A stretch of 64,000 nt of DNA. Origin: Helopsaltes ochotensis. Lineage: Eukaryota; Chordata; Aves; Passeriformes; Locustellidae. Location: assembly GCA_013400155.1 (NCBI GenBank), contig VXBM01000043.1:918395-982394 (forward strand). The letters run 5' to 3'. The translations under genes and the position numbers were made by a program. The notes beneath the pieces were generated by a model. It had not been told where the DNA came from and searched no databases. It saw nothing but the letters and a program-made list of their open reading frames with translations. Shown piece after piece: positions 24,723-37,500 of this stretch (positions are counted from its first letter, which is position 1; the number at the start of each line of letters is the position of its first letter).

Positions 24723-25900
24723 GCCTCACTTCAGTGTAGGCAATGGTCACTTCCAAGCTGTTGCACAGGGAATCATAGGAGATATTGGGCCCACTTCACT
24801 TTATGTCTTCCAGAATGCCTAATTTTGAAACAGGCTCCCATGCATATTGCCACTGTGCAAACGTTGGGGGTTTGTTACCTCTTTGCAGGAGATGTCTGAA
24901 GCCTGCAGAACAGCCTCTCAGCAGAAGAAGAATTGGTGAAGAGGGAGTAAATATATTGAAGCTATTTTTACATGGCAAACTCTTCTGGGACACAGAAGGT
25001 AAAGACAGTCAGACAATCCTTTCTTCCAAAATTCTCAACATAGTGCTAGTGACATGTTCCTAAAATGCATTGTCTCAAGGATTGAGACAGGGTCAGAATA
25101 AGGCAGTAAACTTCTACTTACCTGGCTCACCTCCCTGATGAATGTCCCTAAAAGGGCTTTTCCTAATCCACATCCAACAGAGCACAGCATGCATTTCCTT
25201 ACAGGGAATATCTGCAGGTTAAGAAAAACGCTTGATGGAATTACATAGCCTCAATATCCCACAACAGTTCCTATAATAATGTATTAAGGCTGGAAATTTT
25301 TTTGGAATGTGAAAGAATTTGCTCCTGCGCACAACATTGTCATTTTTAATGCATATGTGGCAGAGGTTCAGGTTTAGGGATCATTCTCTCCTGATAGTCT
25401 TTTGTGATGGTAACCCATATTTGTTGCTGCCAAATCCTTAATTCACAGTGTCAGCAATCCTGATGTGGATTACTGGGTAAAATTTTAAGTGATATTAAGC
25501 TCCCTGATGAGGGCACTACATTTTCATAACAAGCAACACATTCTAATGCAGCTACAGATAGACAAAGTAGAGATACATTTCATTTAGCATTTCTGCAGCT
25601 GCTGGTAGGCAACACAAACCTTCACATGGACACTTCTGGAGACACACCAAGTTGTGTATGGAAAGAGAAGAATCTGCTTGTTAAAAAAAAAATTATAAGT
25701 AATCAGGTGACACATGAGAGCTTTTTGTGTAAATCAGAGTAAGAATCTAATCATATATGCCTAAAACCAGCCAGGAGGGCAGGCGATCTGGCTGCAATCC
25801 ATGATCACCCCCAGCACATGCACACATATATCTGGCTTTTCAGAAGAATGGGATACTCCTCATCTGTAAGTAAAAAAGTACCTTGAGAACACATGCAGTA

Positions 25901-25932
25901 CATTAATAGAAATCTAGATTTCTCTATTAATG
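25901..25932. repeat. 32-base near-perfect palindrome
   Basis: The left arm CATTAATAG + AAATCT pairs with the right arm AGATTT + CTATTAATG around the centre AATCTAGATT. The only break is two extra bases in the right arm. There is almost no loop, so it could extrude as a cruciform or form a hairpin in single-stranded DNA. No flanking duplication suggesting a MITE is evident. It may be a chance product or a relic of inverted duplication. Confidence 0.75.
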
Positions 25933-26556
25933 GTCTTTTGCTTGGGTCTGGGACTTCCACTGCATGAAACAGCAGAATGCTGCTTCACCAGATCTGAGCA
26001 ATCCCAGAAGTGGCTTAAGTAGCAATGCAAAGGAGTTCAGCTTCTTCAGACTTTGATATTTAAAGCCAGCCTGTGGCAGCTGCAGATTTGGCAGGTGGGA
26101 TGGTATATGTGATGCAGACAGTGGAAAATTTAGGTCCAATTCCTTTCCCGGTTCAGGAAGACTCACTGGTGTCACTATCATGAGTTTGCACTGGAGGGGA
26201 CAAGGATCCCACACTTGATTCACCAAACCTTTCCAGTCACTGTTCATATTAAGGTAGCGCTCATGTCCCATTTATGGACAGGGACCAGCTTGTGCTTGGC
26301 ACAGACCATGAAACTCTGAGCCCCAAAGAGCTGGTGGCTGTCTTCCAGCACGTGAAGAGGGCAAGGGGACAAGGAAAAGTGCTTAGCTCTACTGGGACAA
26401 GAGAAAGACCCAATACCTGCAGCCTTAAGCATGCCAGCTCCCTAAACATCTCTCTCTCTCTTTTAGTAATAGGCCAAGTAGAGTTTTTTAAGGAAGAATT
26501 TGAAGATCAATAAAGTAACTTTATTGTTGTTCACAGAGAACATTTCTGCAGCCTGA

Positions 26557-26571
26557 CCTGCCACCTGGTAG
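26557..26571 (-). promoter_or_regulatory. CTCF-like motif, minus orientation
   Basis: The + strand CCTGCCACCTGGTAG reads CTACCAGGTGGCAGG on the - strand. This fits the vertebrate CTCF core (CCA-N-AGGTGGCAG type) at most informative positions. The match was made by eye, without a weight-matrix score or ChIP data. Confidence 0.4.
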
Positions 26572-26843
26572 AAACCAGAGGGTGAGTAATAATACCACAG
26601 ATAGAGCAATCCTCTTGATAATTATGAGTTGTTTGGTTGGGGTGGGTTTTGATTTTTTTGGGGGGGGCAGGAGACCGCTAATGCTTCTGTTTAAATTTAA
26701 AAGGGTTTAGATAGTACAAAAGTCAACAAGTACAGTTCTGTGTTCTTTTCCCTTAGATAATGCAGCCATTCCAGCTAAATATGGGGGGAAAATGCCTGGT
26801 GCTCTTATCCAATCTCACATAATATTGTTACAATAAGGAACTG

Positions 26844-26859
26844 AAAAAAAAAAAAAAAA
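26844..26859. repeat. A homopolymer, 16 bases
   Basis: Sixteen consecutive A directly before GCTCAGC. It is a simple repeat. Confidence 0.9.
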
Positions 26860-26952
26860 GCTCAGCATAGGCAGTCTATGGGGTCATGTTATTTTTGGAC
26901 TCCAGGATCTTTTTGAAAAATACCTGATGGGCTGTAGGGTCCCGTGTTGTTT

Positions 26953-26967
26953 ACCCCAGGTGGCACC
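26953..26967 (+). promoter_or_regulatory. CTCF-like motif, plus orientation
   Basis: ACCCCAGGTGGCACC carries the CCAGGTGGCA core in plus orientation. It lies about 400 bases from the minus-oriented motif at 26557-26571, so the two point away from each other. Identified by eye only. Confidence 0.35.
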
Positions 26968-29693
26968 AAGCCCCACAGACTCTGCAGCCAGGTCACCAGC
27001 AGAGGCTCTCCATGCATTTGTACCACATCGAAGCTGGCAGGGAGGCAGAGCCAGCTGTGAGTAGTGCCCTGCTGCCTCTGCCTGGCTGTGCCACGTCTGG
27101 CCCAGCAGGGAAAGGGGGTGAATGATGCCTTCCAGACCCAATTGGGAGCAAAGAGGACTACTGCCAGCTGATAATGCTGGCACAGCTTTTCTCACTAATG
27201 TTGAGCAAATCCCCAAAGGCTCTGGATGCCACCAAGCAACTAAAAGTTCTAGTGTTTGTCAGAGTCATCCCAATGATCTACATCTGTTGGTTCAGCAAAA
27301 TGGGGCCTAAAAATGTTGCAAGAATACGATCTATCCACTGAGGCCTGTAATTCTGCTTCCAGTCTTCTGGGGTAAGAACCAAGGTGAATAAAAATGGGAA
27401 ATATTCACAGGGGGAGACGTTTCTCTGTAATCACAGTAGCTTTGCATAGAGTGTCATTTTTTAATGTTGAAGTTGCAAAACATTTGCCTTACATTTGCCT
27501 TGGTTCTGATTGTATTTTTTACTGAAATATACATCAGCTGTTTCCTCCACTGTACTTCTTGCAAAGATAACAAGCTCTAAAGCTTGTCCAGTATGCTTCA
27601 GCAAACCAAGCAATAACACTCACCGCACTGGACCATGGCCATATGTACATTCAGGGCTGTCTTTTTGTTTTCCATTCCCATGTTCAGACAGTGTCACAAT
27701 GTCTTTGATACAAATGATTTCATTGACTTAATAGCTGGTTGTATACCACAGAAGTTTGCAATAGCCTCGGAGGTCACGTTTAATGACACTGTTTTGCAGA
27801 GCCCAGCCAGTGCCTTCCACATGCACAGCTATCCATGTGCTTTCAGCTGTGCCATAACCATAATCTTCTTCTTGCCCTAGATAGCCCATAGCCTGCTAAG
27901 TGGAAGAAGTGTCAGGAGGGAGTGTCCACACAATCCCACTCAGGACAGGGATCTTTGAGGCAGGTCAGTGCACACTATTGCATTGCTTTCTGCCACTGGA
28001 GCAGGTAAAGTTTTTGCATGTTGTTTTTCATCCTTTTTTTTCCACTCCTAGTGCCTAGAACACTCAATCAGGATCTAACAGCTGCCACAGAAACAATCCT
28101 CATAACCTATCTTGATAGACAACAAGGGGAACCCACTTTGTCCAGGGGCCTACATATTCCAAATCTAATGTCTAGTCTACTAAATCAACTCCTTGTGTAG
28201 CCTATGGTTGTAGGAAAAAATACGTGATTTAAGTGCTGATTTTTCGTGTATTTCCTGCATTGAACTTGACGGTACTCATTGGGGAGACATAGAAAGGAAA
28301 TTTCTATAAGGTGGAGGTGTTTGCTTATAACTGGTAAAAAAATTACCTGGTTAAAACTGTGCTTAGTATTTCATGCAAAAGAGTCTTGAAGAATCAATTA
28401 GACATGCACAAACTAACGAACTGCAAAAAAAGGCTTTCCCTCCATTAAATGCCTCTCTGTAATCATCAATATTCTTAAAAAGTGTAATGATTTCTTATCA
28501 GTGCTTGAATGAACCGTAAAACTACCTTTTGAAATATTGATATTTCCACAATTTTGAACACAAGAATGTTTTCCTTTCTATATAGAATCTGACGGACCAT
28601 TGACTGGCAGTATATTTTATTCCTGCTGGAGAACATACTGTATAATGCAAATAGGTGTTCACTTAGCAGCCTACCTTTTTCCCCTAAAAGGTGTATGAGG
28701 CTCCTTTGTTTCACATGCTTTAGCTTTTGATTTAAGGTTTAATCAAGGCATTCCCTGCATGGGGTGTTTTATATGAATAAGGGTGATAGCTATCTTCATC
28801 TTTGAACCTGAAAGCAGAAACATTTCACAAATGGTTCATGCTCACATTTGTGAGGATGATTTATCAACATCAGATCTAAGAGATGATCTTCATGTGGGCA
28901 AATCATGGCAGCTCAGTTAGTGTCAATGAGCTGCAGTGATTTTCATAGTCAAGTATCTGGCCCTGCAACACTCGGTGGCACAAAGGAAACAACAGCTGCA
29001 CATAGGAACTGTGATACGTGTGTTATACTGATTATACTGAGCTGTCTTCTTCTACAGTGGATTTTAAGCACATTTGATTTCAGAACTAATGTCTACAGTT
29101 AAGTATCCAGTTAGAGAAAAGGGACATTATTTTCTTCAGAAAATGCACTTCATGATCTCTGAAACTGCAGAATGCCAGGCTGACTTCCCCAACAACACAT
29201 ATCAGTCAGAAAGAAATATAGAAGTGGCAGAAACTCATTATTTGTTAGACAGATTGATATCTATGATATATAGTATTTCAGTTTTTGCTTTTCAAAGCAC
29301 TTGTGTGGTTTATTTAATGCCATGTTATATTCTAGATGAGCAAACAATTTACACATGTAAAATGTCAAAAGAAAGCATTAAGTGATTTGAGGTTTCTTTT
29401 ATTTTCAAAGGAAAATTTACTTTCATTTTGGAAGAAAAGTAGATTATGAACCCTCCAAGTCCTGCATACAGCAGATCTCCCTCTCCAGCCTGCTCTGCTA
29501 ATGACACCAAGTTGTCCTCCTGAGTGTTCTGGATTGTTTGTTTGTTTTAAGGAAGAAAGCATAAGTAACATCTCCAGTCACGAAAAATCCCTAACAATGG
29601 AAGCAAAGGAAATGATGATGTGTGCAAAGAGCCATCCCTCCCTGGTGCCTCACAGTGGCACCCTGTGGGTGCCCGTGCCCTGGGGGTTCTGGC

Positions 29694-29708
29694 TTCCAGG
29701 TGGCATGT
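29694..29708 (+). promoter_or_regulatory. CTCF-like motif, plus orientation
   Basis: TTCCAGGTGGCATGT contains the CCAGGTGGCA core inside a short GC-rich patch. It has the same orientation as the motif at 26953. By-eye match only. Confidence 0.3.
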
Positions 29709-30299
29709 GCCTGCCCCATGCCACTGTCTGTGGGCTCCTGGAAGGTGCTGCTGCAGCTGCCTGTGAAGCTATCCTGCAAAAAGAGTAACCCAAAGGACTG
29801 GACTAAAGTTACCTTTTCCTTTGTGTTCTGGCACAATGCTGTACCTCACCCCATGGTAAGTCTCTCAAGGCTGCAGTAGAGTTTCTGCTGTTGCCACCTT
29901 TACTGAACTTGCCCTAATATTTAAAATGTGTTCTAGGAAAAATCTGGTGCAGAAATGTCTGTGTCTCTTATTCCAGTCTGGACTCAGGAAATCTGCCAGT
30001 TGCCTAGAATACTCATTTAATTGTAGACATACCTTTATCTCTAGTCTGCCTTATAAACTACATGACAGGAAAATGCAAATCCTTTACTATTCTACAATTT
30101 AGCAGCAGGACTCACTGAAGCTTTACAATATTTATTAGATCTTTTATTTATTGTCAGTTGCCTCCTTTTAAATATGGCATGGACACACACAGACACCTAC
30201 ATTGTATTTTACTTATATCAGTAGGTGCGGATCATTTTCCAAAACTAGTAAAAAGGACTTTAAAATGTGTCTGTCATCTGCAAAGCTTTTCATTATCCA

Positions 30300-30630
30300 G
30301 TGTCAGCCACTGGAAATTATGTACAAACTAAAGCAAATGGAACCAAAATTAATTATCTAGTATGGCTATTGTTATTGTGTAGAGGAGCCAGCCCCTATTG
30401 ATTAATGAGTCAGTGCTATGTTTGCTCACAAGAATATTAATATCTTGTGCACAAGAGAAGTCATTAAAATGAGCAAGGAAGACCTTGACTTTAAACTTAA
30501 AGTGCACATTGCTCTAGTTATGTGAATCATTTTGTCAGGTATAGCATCATAGTTATAAATTATTGAAACATGTAGTTATTGTAAAGATAGTTCACATAGC
30601 CTGTTTGAAATTAAACAAGTCAATACTCTT
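30300..30630. promoter_or_regulatory. Possible conserved noncoding element
   Basis: A complex, non-repetitive AT-rich stretch. It contains AAAATTAATTATCTAG (about 30344-30359), a consensus AP-1 site TGAGTCA (30406-30412) next to GATTAATG, and further TTAAA and TAAAAT cores. It is noncoding on both strands. Dense spacing of different site types with no microsatellite is typical of developmental enhancers, but chance cannot be excluded without alignment. Confidence 0.3.
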
Positions 30631-33600
30631 TTCCCATTATGTTCTTCACTGTTACAATTAGGAGACTTCAGGTGGACAAAAGAAGATTTAGAAAGTAGGA
30701 TAAGACTGTGGTGTGTGAGCCTTTGCCTCACCTAACCCCTCACGGCATGAGAAAACTGAATAATGCTGTGTCCGTACTGAGCTGATGGAAAGTGTGGAAT
30801 GGGTCAAGAGAGAACTCTCATAAAGTGACTGCAGAGCATTCCAGATGGCCCAACAATAATCAGCAAGTAGGTATTAAGATATATTTCAGAATCCAGATCC
30901 AACACAAATATTCCCAAAGCCACCAAATTATGCACTGAAAACCCCACATTACTATTTTTTGAAAATGTATGTTATGGCATTATGAATATAATAACAGTTT
31001 ACTGGAAATACAACTGTACCTGCTTTTGCATCATGTTAAGACCTCAAGCTTAAAAAATCAAAATGGATCTACGAAGTTGAAGACCATGATTCATTTACAC
31101 TAATGTACATCACTATGACAGAGCAGAGGGACATTTAGATGGGAGTATATTTTACTATATCTAATTTACATGCTATTATCAAGAGCAAGCCAAAAGCAGT
31201 CCTGGTATATATGAGAATTGGGTGTCATGTAATTTAAAAAAAGAAGATATCAAGAGGGAACATGATTTAATTTTATGAATGTATAAGAACTAGGAAAAAA
31301 TTAAAACTGAAATATTGGAAATATTAAGAAGTATTTGGGGGGGTTTTTAGGTATGTTGTAGATAGTTCCTGTTTCTGTAAAATGCAGGCATAAGCTTCAG
31401 TCTACACATTGTGTTTCCTTAACTTTAATGAATTACTCAGCTACTTCATGGTGAGCATATGTTGGGGTCTTGCAAGAAAGTATTGATCCATCCAGAATTA
31501 AACCCCATCTTTGAAAAAAAGGATCTGTGGGACCAAACCTGTATCATCTTTCCTGTGAGTCTCCACCAATCTCAGTGAGCACCAAACCTCTCTCTTTTAT
31601 CAACATAATTCATTTCCAGGACCAACTGTTACCTTATTTGGCTTGTTGTGACAGCAGAACAAGAGACTAATCTCCAGAAGCAGCTGATCAATAAGAAACT
31701 GTCCAGAGGATAAGAACAGAAACAGCCAGTGGTCTGGAAAACATAATCTACTTGGGAAGATTGAATGAGTGGTATAATTTAACCCAAAGAAAGTAACTAA
31801 GAAGGTGTAACGGACTTCAACAAATATGTAAAATTTATAGGAAGAAAGAAGGAAATTATTTTGCTGTGTGTTCAATTCATATAAATAATCTGCTCTCAAG
31901 GGTGGATAGATCAAAGTGTAATCCGTTTAAACTGTAGAAAGGAAGATGTCAATTAAGAATGCTTGGAGGTAGACTGCATGGTGAGGCTGAGGCGATTCAT
32001 CCTCTGTTTCCTTTTGTGTTCCACTGTTTTAAAGCTTTTTTTTCATGCTGGTCCTGCAACAGAAGATGAGAATGGGTTGTAGGAGGAATATATGGGCTGT
32101 CTGGAGAGTTGCAAGGTGGAGGGAATTTGGCCTCTCCATCCACTTCCCTCTCTGTTCCAGCAACCTCTTTAGCAGGGCCTGAGGCAATGTACAACATTGC
32201 TCTTGCTGTGCCATGAGTCTGGTTGTGGCTGACCCAGAGAGCCTTGCAGCATACAAGAATTCAGCAGGGAGACACACAGGGGAGAGCAGGAATGATTTTT
32301 TTAACTGGAACCTCAGCCAAATGTCAACAGAATTTTGGGTAAGGCAGCGAAGCTTCTTCTGGCCAAGAGGATACCTCTCAGTGCAAGAGAATTCCCAGCT
32401 GTAAACAGAGGGAAGATGAGAACATCTCAAAGTAAAAGTTACAGAAATCCTCTATAATGGAGCCTAAATCCAGAGTATTGGATTCTTTCTGTTCTGGATC
32501 ATGCCAGCATGGAGAGCCAGTGCTTCACCCTGAGTCTCGTCTGTGTGTGTACACAGCACCCACAAGAATTCTGCTACTCCTGGGCCCCAGGACATGCATC
32601 AGAACGGGCTGGCACTGAGTTCACTAAAGGAGACAGTAGTCTCAAGAGACAAATTCTGCTCTTAATTAGTTTGGCCCACCTTACTGACCTCAACTTGTCC
32701 TAGCATTTCCCTGGCTGTTGATGAGCTACTATTTAGAGAATTGCGAAACAAAAGTTTCAGTGCCAGTCACAGTGCCATAAAAAATGACAGCTTCTCAGAG
32801 GACACCTTTAATGTTCTTGAACTATATTACAGATACAATTTTGGTAATCTAATAAATAAATATTTTGGGTTGAATTAAGTCTGGCTTTAGCTTTTTTAGT
32901 CATGGGTGGATTTTTGTTCTCACTCTGCTAACTTGCAAGGAGTAAAAGAAATCAAAACAGACCTAATGATTTCAATTAAACATCTTACGTTTTTGTATTT
33001 TAAAAAAATTGCACTGAAATGTTTTAAGGTTAATAGATTACCTCTGAACCCCAAGGAAATCAAGCTTCTTGTGCCTACCTGTCATTTTCTGGAGTGGTTA
33101 CTTATCTGTCAATATTTCTTGCTTTTTTTTCAAGTCCCAGGCCTACTTGATCTTGTCCATTTGGCACTGCTGGAGGAATAACAAGTTTCTTCCCATCATG
33201 CACCTTTCTGGGATACATCATGACAGAGAAATCTCAAAGCCCAGGTCAATTATAACAGAAGATGTGTAGCACCTCTGCCCCCACAGCGTCTTCTGGGGAT
33301 CCACTTGGCAAAATGATATAAAACTATTTTCGAAGACTTCCCATGATCTGGCACTACTTGGAACTAAGTGACTGGCAAAATTTAAGGAAACATGCATATG
33401 CACCTCAGCTCATCTCCCTCTGTTTGCCAAGAAGCAAACTAACATTATGTGTCAGGAGGGGCCCGAGGTTGGCAGAGTCCTCAATGAAAGGTAATTACTT
33501 TTTAATTAGAATTCATTGAATAAGAGATAGATGCCCTCCATACTTTCTCCCACTGACGATTTTAATATTCCTCTGTCAGGTATTATGAGGCAGTAGCTGA

Positions 33601-34229
33601 CAGTGAGTTACATGAAGTAATCCTGTAGCTGGTAGAGACTTGCATAAAGTAACCAACTTAACCATTTGTCTTAGGTAAAATATGGTCCCTGTCCTCACTT
33701 TTTTCCGTGGAGTCTGTCACTGGCATGTTGATGTAGTGTTTGTTTACTCTCATTCCTGCAGGAGGAAATATCACAGTTCGTGTATCAAATTACTGTAACC
33801 AACTGGAGCATTTCTATTTAAAATAATGTATCATGATACATTTTCATAGTGCCATTGATGTATTTTCAGGACTTCTAATTTTTACAAGTATATAATCTGA
33901 ATATCATTTATCTAAGTGTGCAGTTGTAAAATTTGTGGTAATATCTGATCTCATTATAAAAATCAGCACCTAAGAATGGACTAGAGTAACTAAATCTGAA
34001 GCTGACTGGATATTTGTGATATTTTGATAGAAATAAGAAAGAATTTCAGGTTTTTTTCTTTTTGCTGCAGGGCCTCTAAACACAATCTGACATGTGATGT
34101 ATTTTTGAAGTCAAAGTTAATAATTCTCTTTACATAAAAATAAATACCCCCTATTGAATACACGCTCTAAAATTAGAATTGCATATTTCTAAGTAATATA
34201 CCTAAGGAAAGTGATTTATTCTAATGCAA
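30631..34229. other. Noncoding sequence, no gene seen
   Basis: No exon, RNA gene or named transposon recognised. Frames of 90-130 codons on the - strand at 31600-31914 and 32029-32430 lack domains and overlap frames on the other strand. Near 33070-33240 a short GC-mixed patch also gives overlapping chance frames. Confidence 0.55.
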
Positions 34230-34520
34230 TAATGGCATAGATTTACAAAGCTTGAGTGATACAATGTTTCTCGTTATGGTTGTAAAATATTTGTTGCCAC
34301 TGTGGGATTTTCTAGATCATTATTTTAAAAAAGGAAAAACCTACTTTGACAGATGAACTGGGGCCATTCTGAGCAAATCACAGATACTTCATATAACAAG
34401 GCCTCCAAAGAGGGGAGCACAGACTTATTACTATGGCAACCCAGATCAAAACACTATTTTAGTGGAGAGTTTCCAGTTTTACAATGCAATGATGATTGTT
34501 TATAGTACTATTGAAACCAG
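34230..34520. promoter_or_regulatory. Possible conserved noncoding element with RFX-like half sites
   Basis: A complex unique sequence with two RFX X-box half sites on opposite strands: GTTGCCAC (34293-34300) and ATGGCAAC (34433-34440). CTTTGACAG and TACAATGC-type strings are also present. There is no ORF. RFX factors bind GTTGCCATGGCAAC-type sites in ciliary and neural enhancers. The two halves here are 140 bases apart and so are not a canonical full site. Confidence 0.25.
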
Positions 34521-37500
34521 ATTCTGCAAAGGTTCAAGAAATGAGCTGACAAGAGGAAAATCATTATAGATAAACTGGGGATACATGAATGACATATTGT
34601 GGAATCTGCTATTATTTGATCAAGTGATGAAATTGTGGCACAAACATAGATAAATAATGGTAGATAATACAGTCTGATGGACCCTATTTTGTTGATTGTG
34701 TTTTATTGTGTATCTGGAAGATAATTATTGGCCTAATGCTGCAGAACACAAAAGCAGATTTAATAATAGAAATTACTGGACTTTGAAAAAAGACCCTATT
34801 AATTCTATTAATTCTCCCCAATAATTTATAGCATTTAAATTTAAAAATGCTTTAATTCTCAAATAATTGAGTAACACCTACATAATAAAAAACATCACCT
34901 ACACCTAGTGGTGGAGTGCTTTTTTTCTGAAAGTCCATCAGATGGCACATGGACTGGATAATGCATGCTTAATCCTATATCAGCTAATCAGTGCTTAAGA
35001 GCTGTTAGTCCTACAGCAGTGAACGTCTTCAAACCTGTCTCATAGCAGCAGCAGCAAAACAAGTTGATTTCTTTCCCTTGTGGCCGTAGCCTAGGAGCAG
35101 CTCTGGGCACCCTCCAGCTGTTTTCTGCCTTGTGTCTACTGGCTCGGAGAAGTGAGTTGGTTGTTAACCTCCTTCCATGCTGTAACGGTACTGGTTTCAA
35201 TATAAGAGCCACCGGAGTCTGGGGACTGTGATCTGTTTTCTGCTTAGGGTTATTTCTCAACACAAAAGCCATGGTGAGTTTACTTGTTCTGGTTTCTTTT
35301 CCAAGTTCATGCCATCCTTCACCTCAAGATCTTCAGCAAATCATGACCACCCTCACCAAACTTCTTGCTAGCCCCACTTCTCAACTTTATCACATTAATG
35401 CTCAAAATCTTAAGTTCACCTGTCCATGTAACTGGGCAGCATGGTAAAAGTCTCCACTCCCACAGCATGAAGAGAGAAAGCTCTTAGTGACTTCTTTACG
35501 GGCTATAGGAGCGGCTCCTGTGCAGGTGGAGAAGTTCACAGCCTGAGAAATAAAGCTGAAAAGAAGAAAGGTGAATGAAGACTGGTCACAGCAAATTTTC
35601 TATACCTGTAATAGACTGATCATTCCTGAGCACGCCTCTGGCACAGGTGTTTCCCTCTGCAGGATGAAACTTGCTTCCTGCTTTGATGTTTCTCTCTGTG
35701 GGACTGTCTGAGGGGACAGCTCTGAAAACAGCAGGGCCCCAGGACCTCCTGAGATGTGTTCTTACCTCTCCATCCTCAGAATTATTTTCTTATGGGATCC
35801 TCAAGGTGAAAGTGTCTGTGAGCTCAGGGCAGTTTTGTTCCCTGAAAGAAATAAGGGTTTTACTTACAGAAGCCCTCAATCATTGGACTGAAAATACAAA
35901 GTGGGTGAAATGTTTTCAGAAGGATGATTTACTATGTAGTTTGAAAGTTTTGTGGATGGAGAGGCTTTAGCTCTTCATGGAAGTTTGAAGCAAAATTTTG
36001 CCTTACGTTTGGTATTTCAGATGATGCAGGGAAAGCATTTTCTGGTGTAGTCATACTTCGACCAGAATACAAAACACATCCTTTAGTAAACTGTGAAGCT
36101 TTAAGTTGTTCAAATGACACTTACCCAGCAAATAATTTTGAACTTGGGAGCATTAGAGAGGTCATATTTTTACACGCCTGAACTGCTGCTGAACAATCTT
36201 TTTTAGCCATTAGGAACACCCAGCCTGTTTTCAACACCAGATACCATGCCTCATCTCTAAATTATATTTTCCCAAGATTATGATGACCCCTTCAAGGAAA
36301 ATTAAGACACTGCATTAACATCTGAGACCAGAGTACCCTTCAAAAATTTAATCCAGAAGAGCAGTTGATGGTATTTATTGCTCTTCCCTAATGCACTTAT
36401 GTTTTCGCTGTGTGAAGACTATTCAGACATCATCATACAAGCATCAGGAGTGTCTCAGCTCCTAAGAGATGCCACTAGCTCCATCCATGGAGCAATTATA
36501 ATCTAATAGAGTTCCCGGAATACAGACTGAGTCACCACATAAGTATAAGGAAGCGGTGAGTGTTTTCCACTGACTCCAGTATGTTCATACACTCTAGCCT
36601 TTTCCATCTAACCTCACAAACATCTGTCTTCAGCCAAGAAACAGCAACAAGGATGTCAACAGCTGTTCTGTTCAGCCAAGTACAGTGCTGATGTTAAAGT
36701 TTTCCAAGATCACTGATGTCCTACATTATTAATCAAGGGCCTCAGAAATAATTCTGCTGACAGACTACTTATGAAATATGTCTCCTGACTTCAAAGTATG
36801 GTCAGTTCCCTGTCATATAGCACGGAGCATGGATGAAGGCTGCAGGGCTGAGATTCAGCTGGTGAGAACTGTTTTAGTCACTTGAAGGTCTTAAGAAGCA
36901 TCCGATAGAAATGGCTGAGGTAACGACAAGTCTCTCATTTTCCCTTGTATTTTTTGTCACAGACACATTTATTCTGGAATGTCTCCATTAATGCAAATCC
37001 CCAGGATTCATGTAACAGTAATGGCAAAGAACATTTATTGCCTTTATTCATCCTTGCTTCCCAGTACTAACCTGTTTATCCAGCTTACCAGGTTGCCCTG
37101 CATTGTGGATGCCCTGTGTGGCCAGTGGCCACAACAAATGAAGAACATAACCATTTGTTTCCTCAATATTTCTGGTCATGCCTTCAACTCTGTTCTATAG
37201 ATGACACCAGAGAGATGCTTTCTATCTTCCTGTGAGATTTCATTGTGACTGAGATAACCAAGACAGTAAAGACAACAATCTTCTCATTTAATAAAGTGGT
37301 GTACACCAGCACAGACTCATCTTTTACCTTAGGTCCTATTCATTCGGACACTTACATTCTCTTGCTCTTCAAGCTCTCTATCAGGTCATTGTCTGAGCCT
37401 CTGGTGAGTGTGGGATGGTAAAAATAACCTGAGACTGAATTTTTCAAAATCAGTTTAAAAAATCTGAGAATATGAAGTGAACACATCATTTTGATATTAA

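Larger units (their letters stand above)
20351..25900. other. Noncoding sequence, no gene seen
   Basis: No exon or RNA gene recognised. Simple repeats include a T tract at 22058-22075 and an A tract at 24708-24722. The 16-base palindrome ATATATACGTATATAT lies at 21433-21448 in a TA-rich spot. The 119-codon frame on the - strand at 23930-24289 is rich in Phe, Leu and His and has no recognisable domain. I treat it as chance. Confidence 0.55.
25933..30290. other. Noncoding sequence with GC-rich islands and CTCF-like motifs
   Basis: No supported gene. GC-rich patches at about 26920-27120 and 29630-29770 give overlapping frames of 80-110 codons with no domain. An A tract lies at 26844-26859. Three CTCF-like cores in this interval are listed separately. 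The rest is ordinary AT-rich unique sequence. Confidence 0.5.

Noticed and set aside
32029..32430. 133-codon frame on the - strand
   Set aside because: No domain or repeat family recognised, and it overlaps another frame on the same strand. Composition is ordinary for noncoding DNA.
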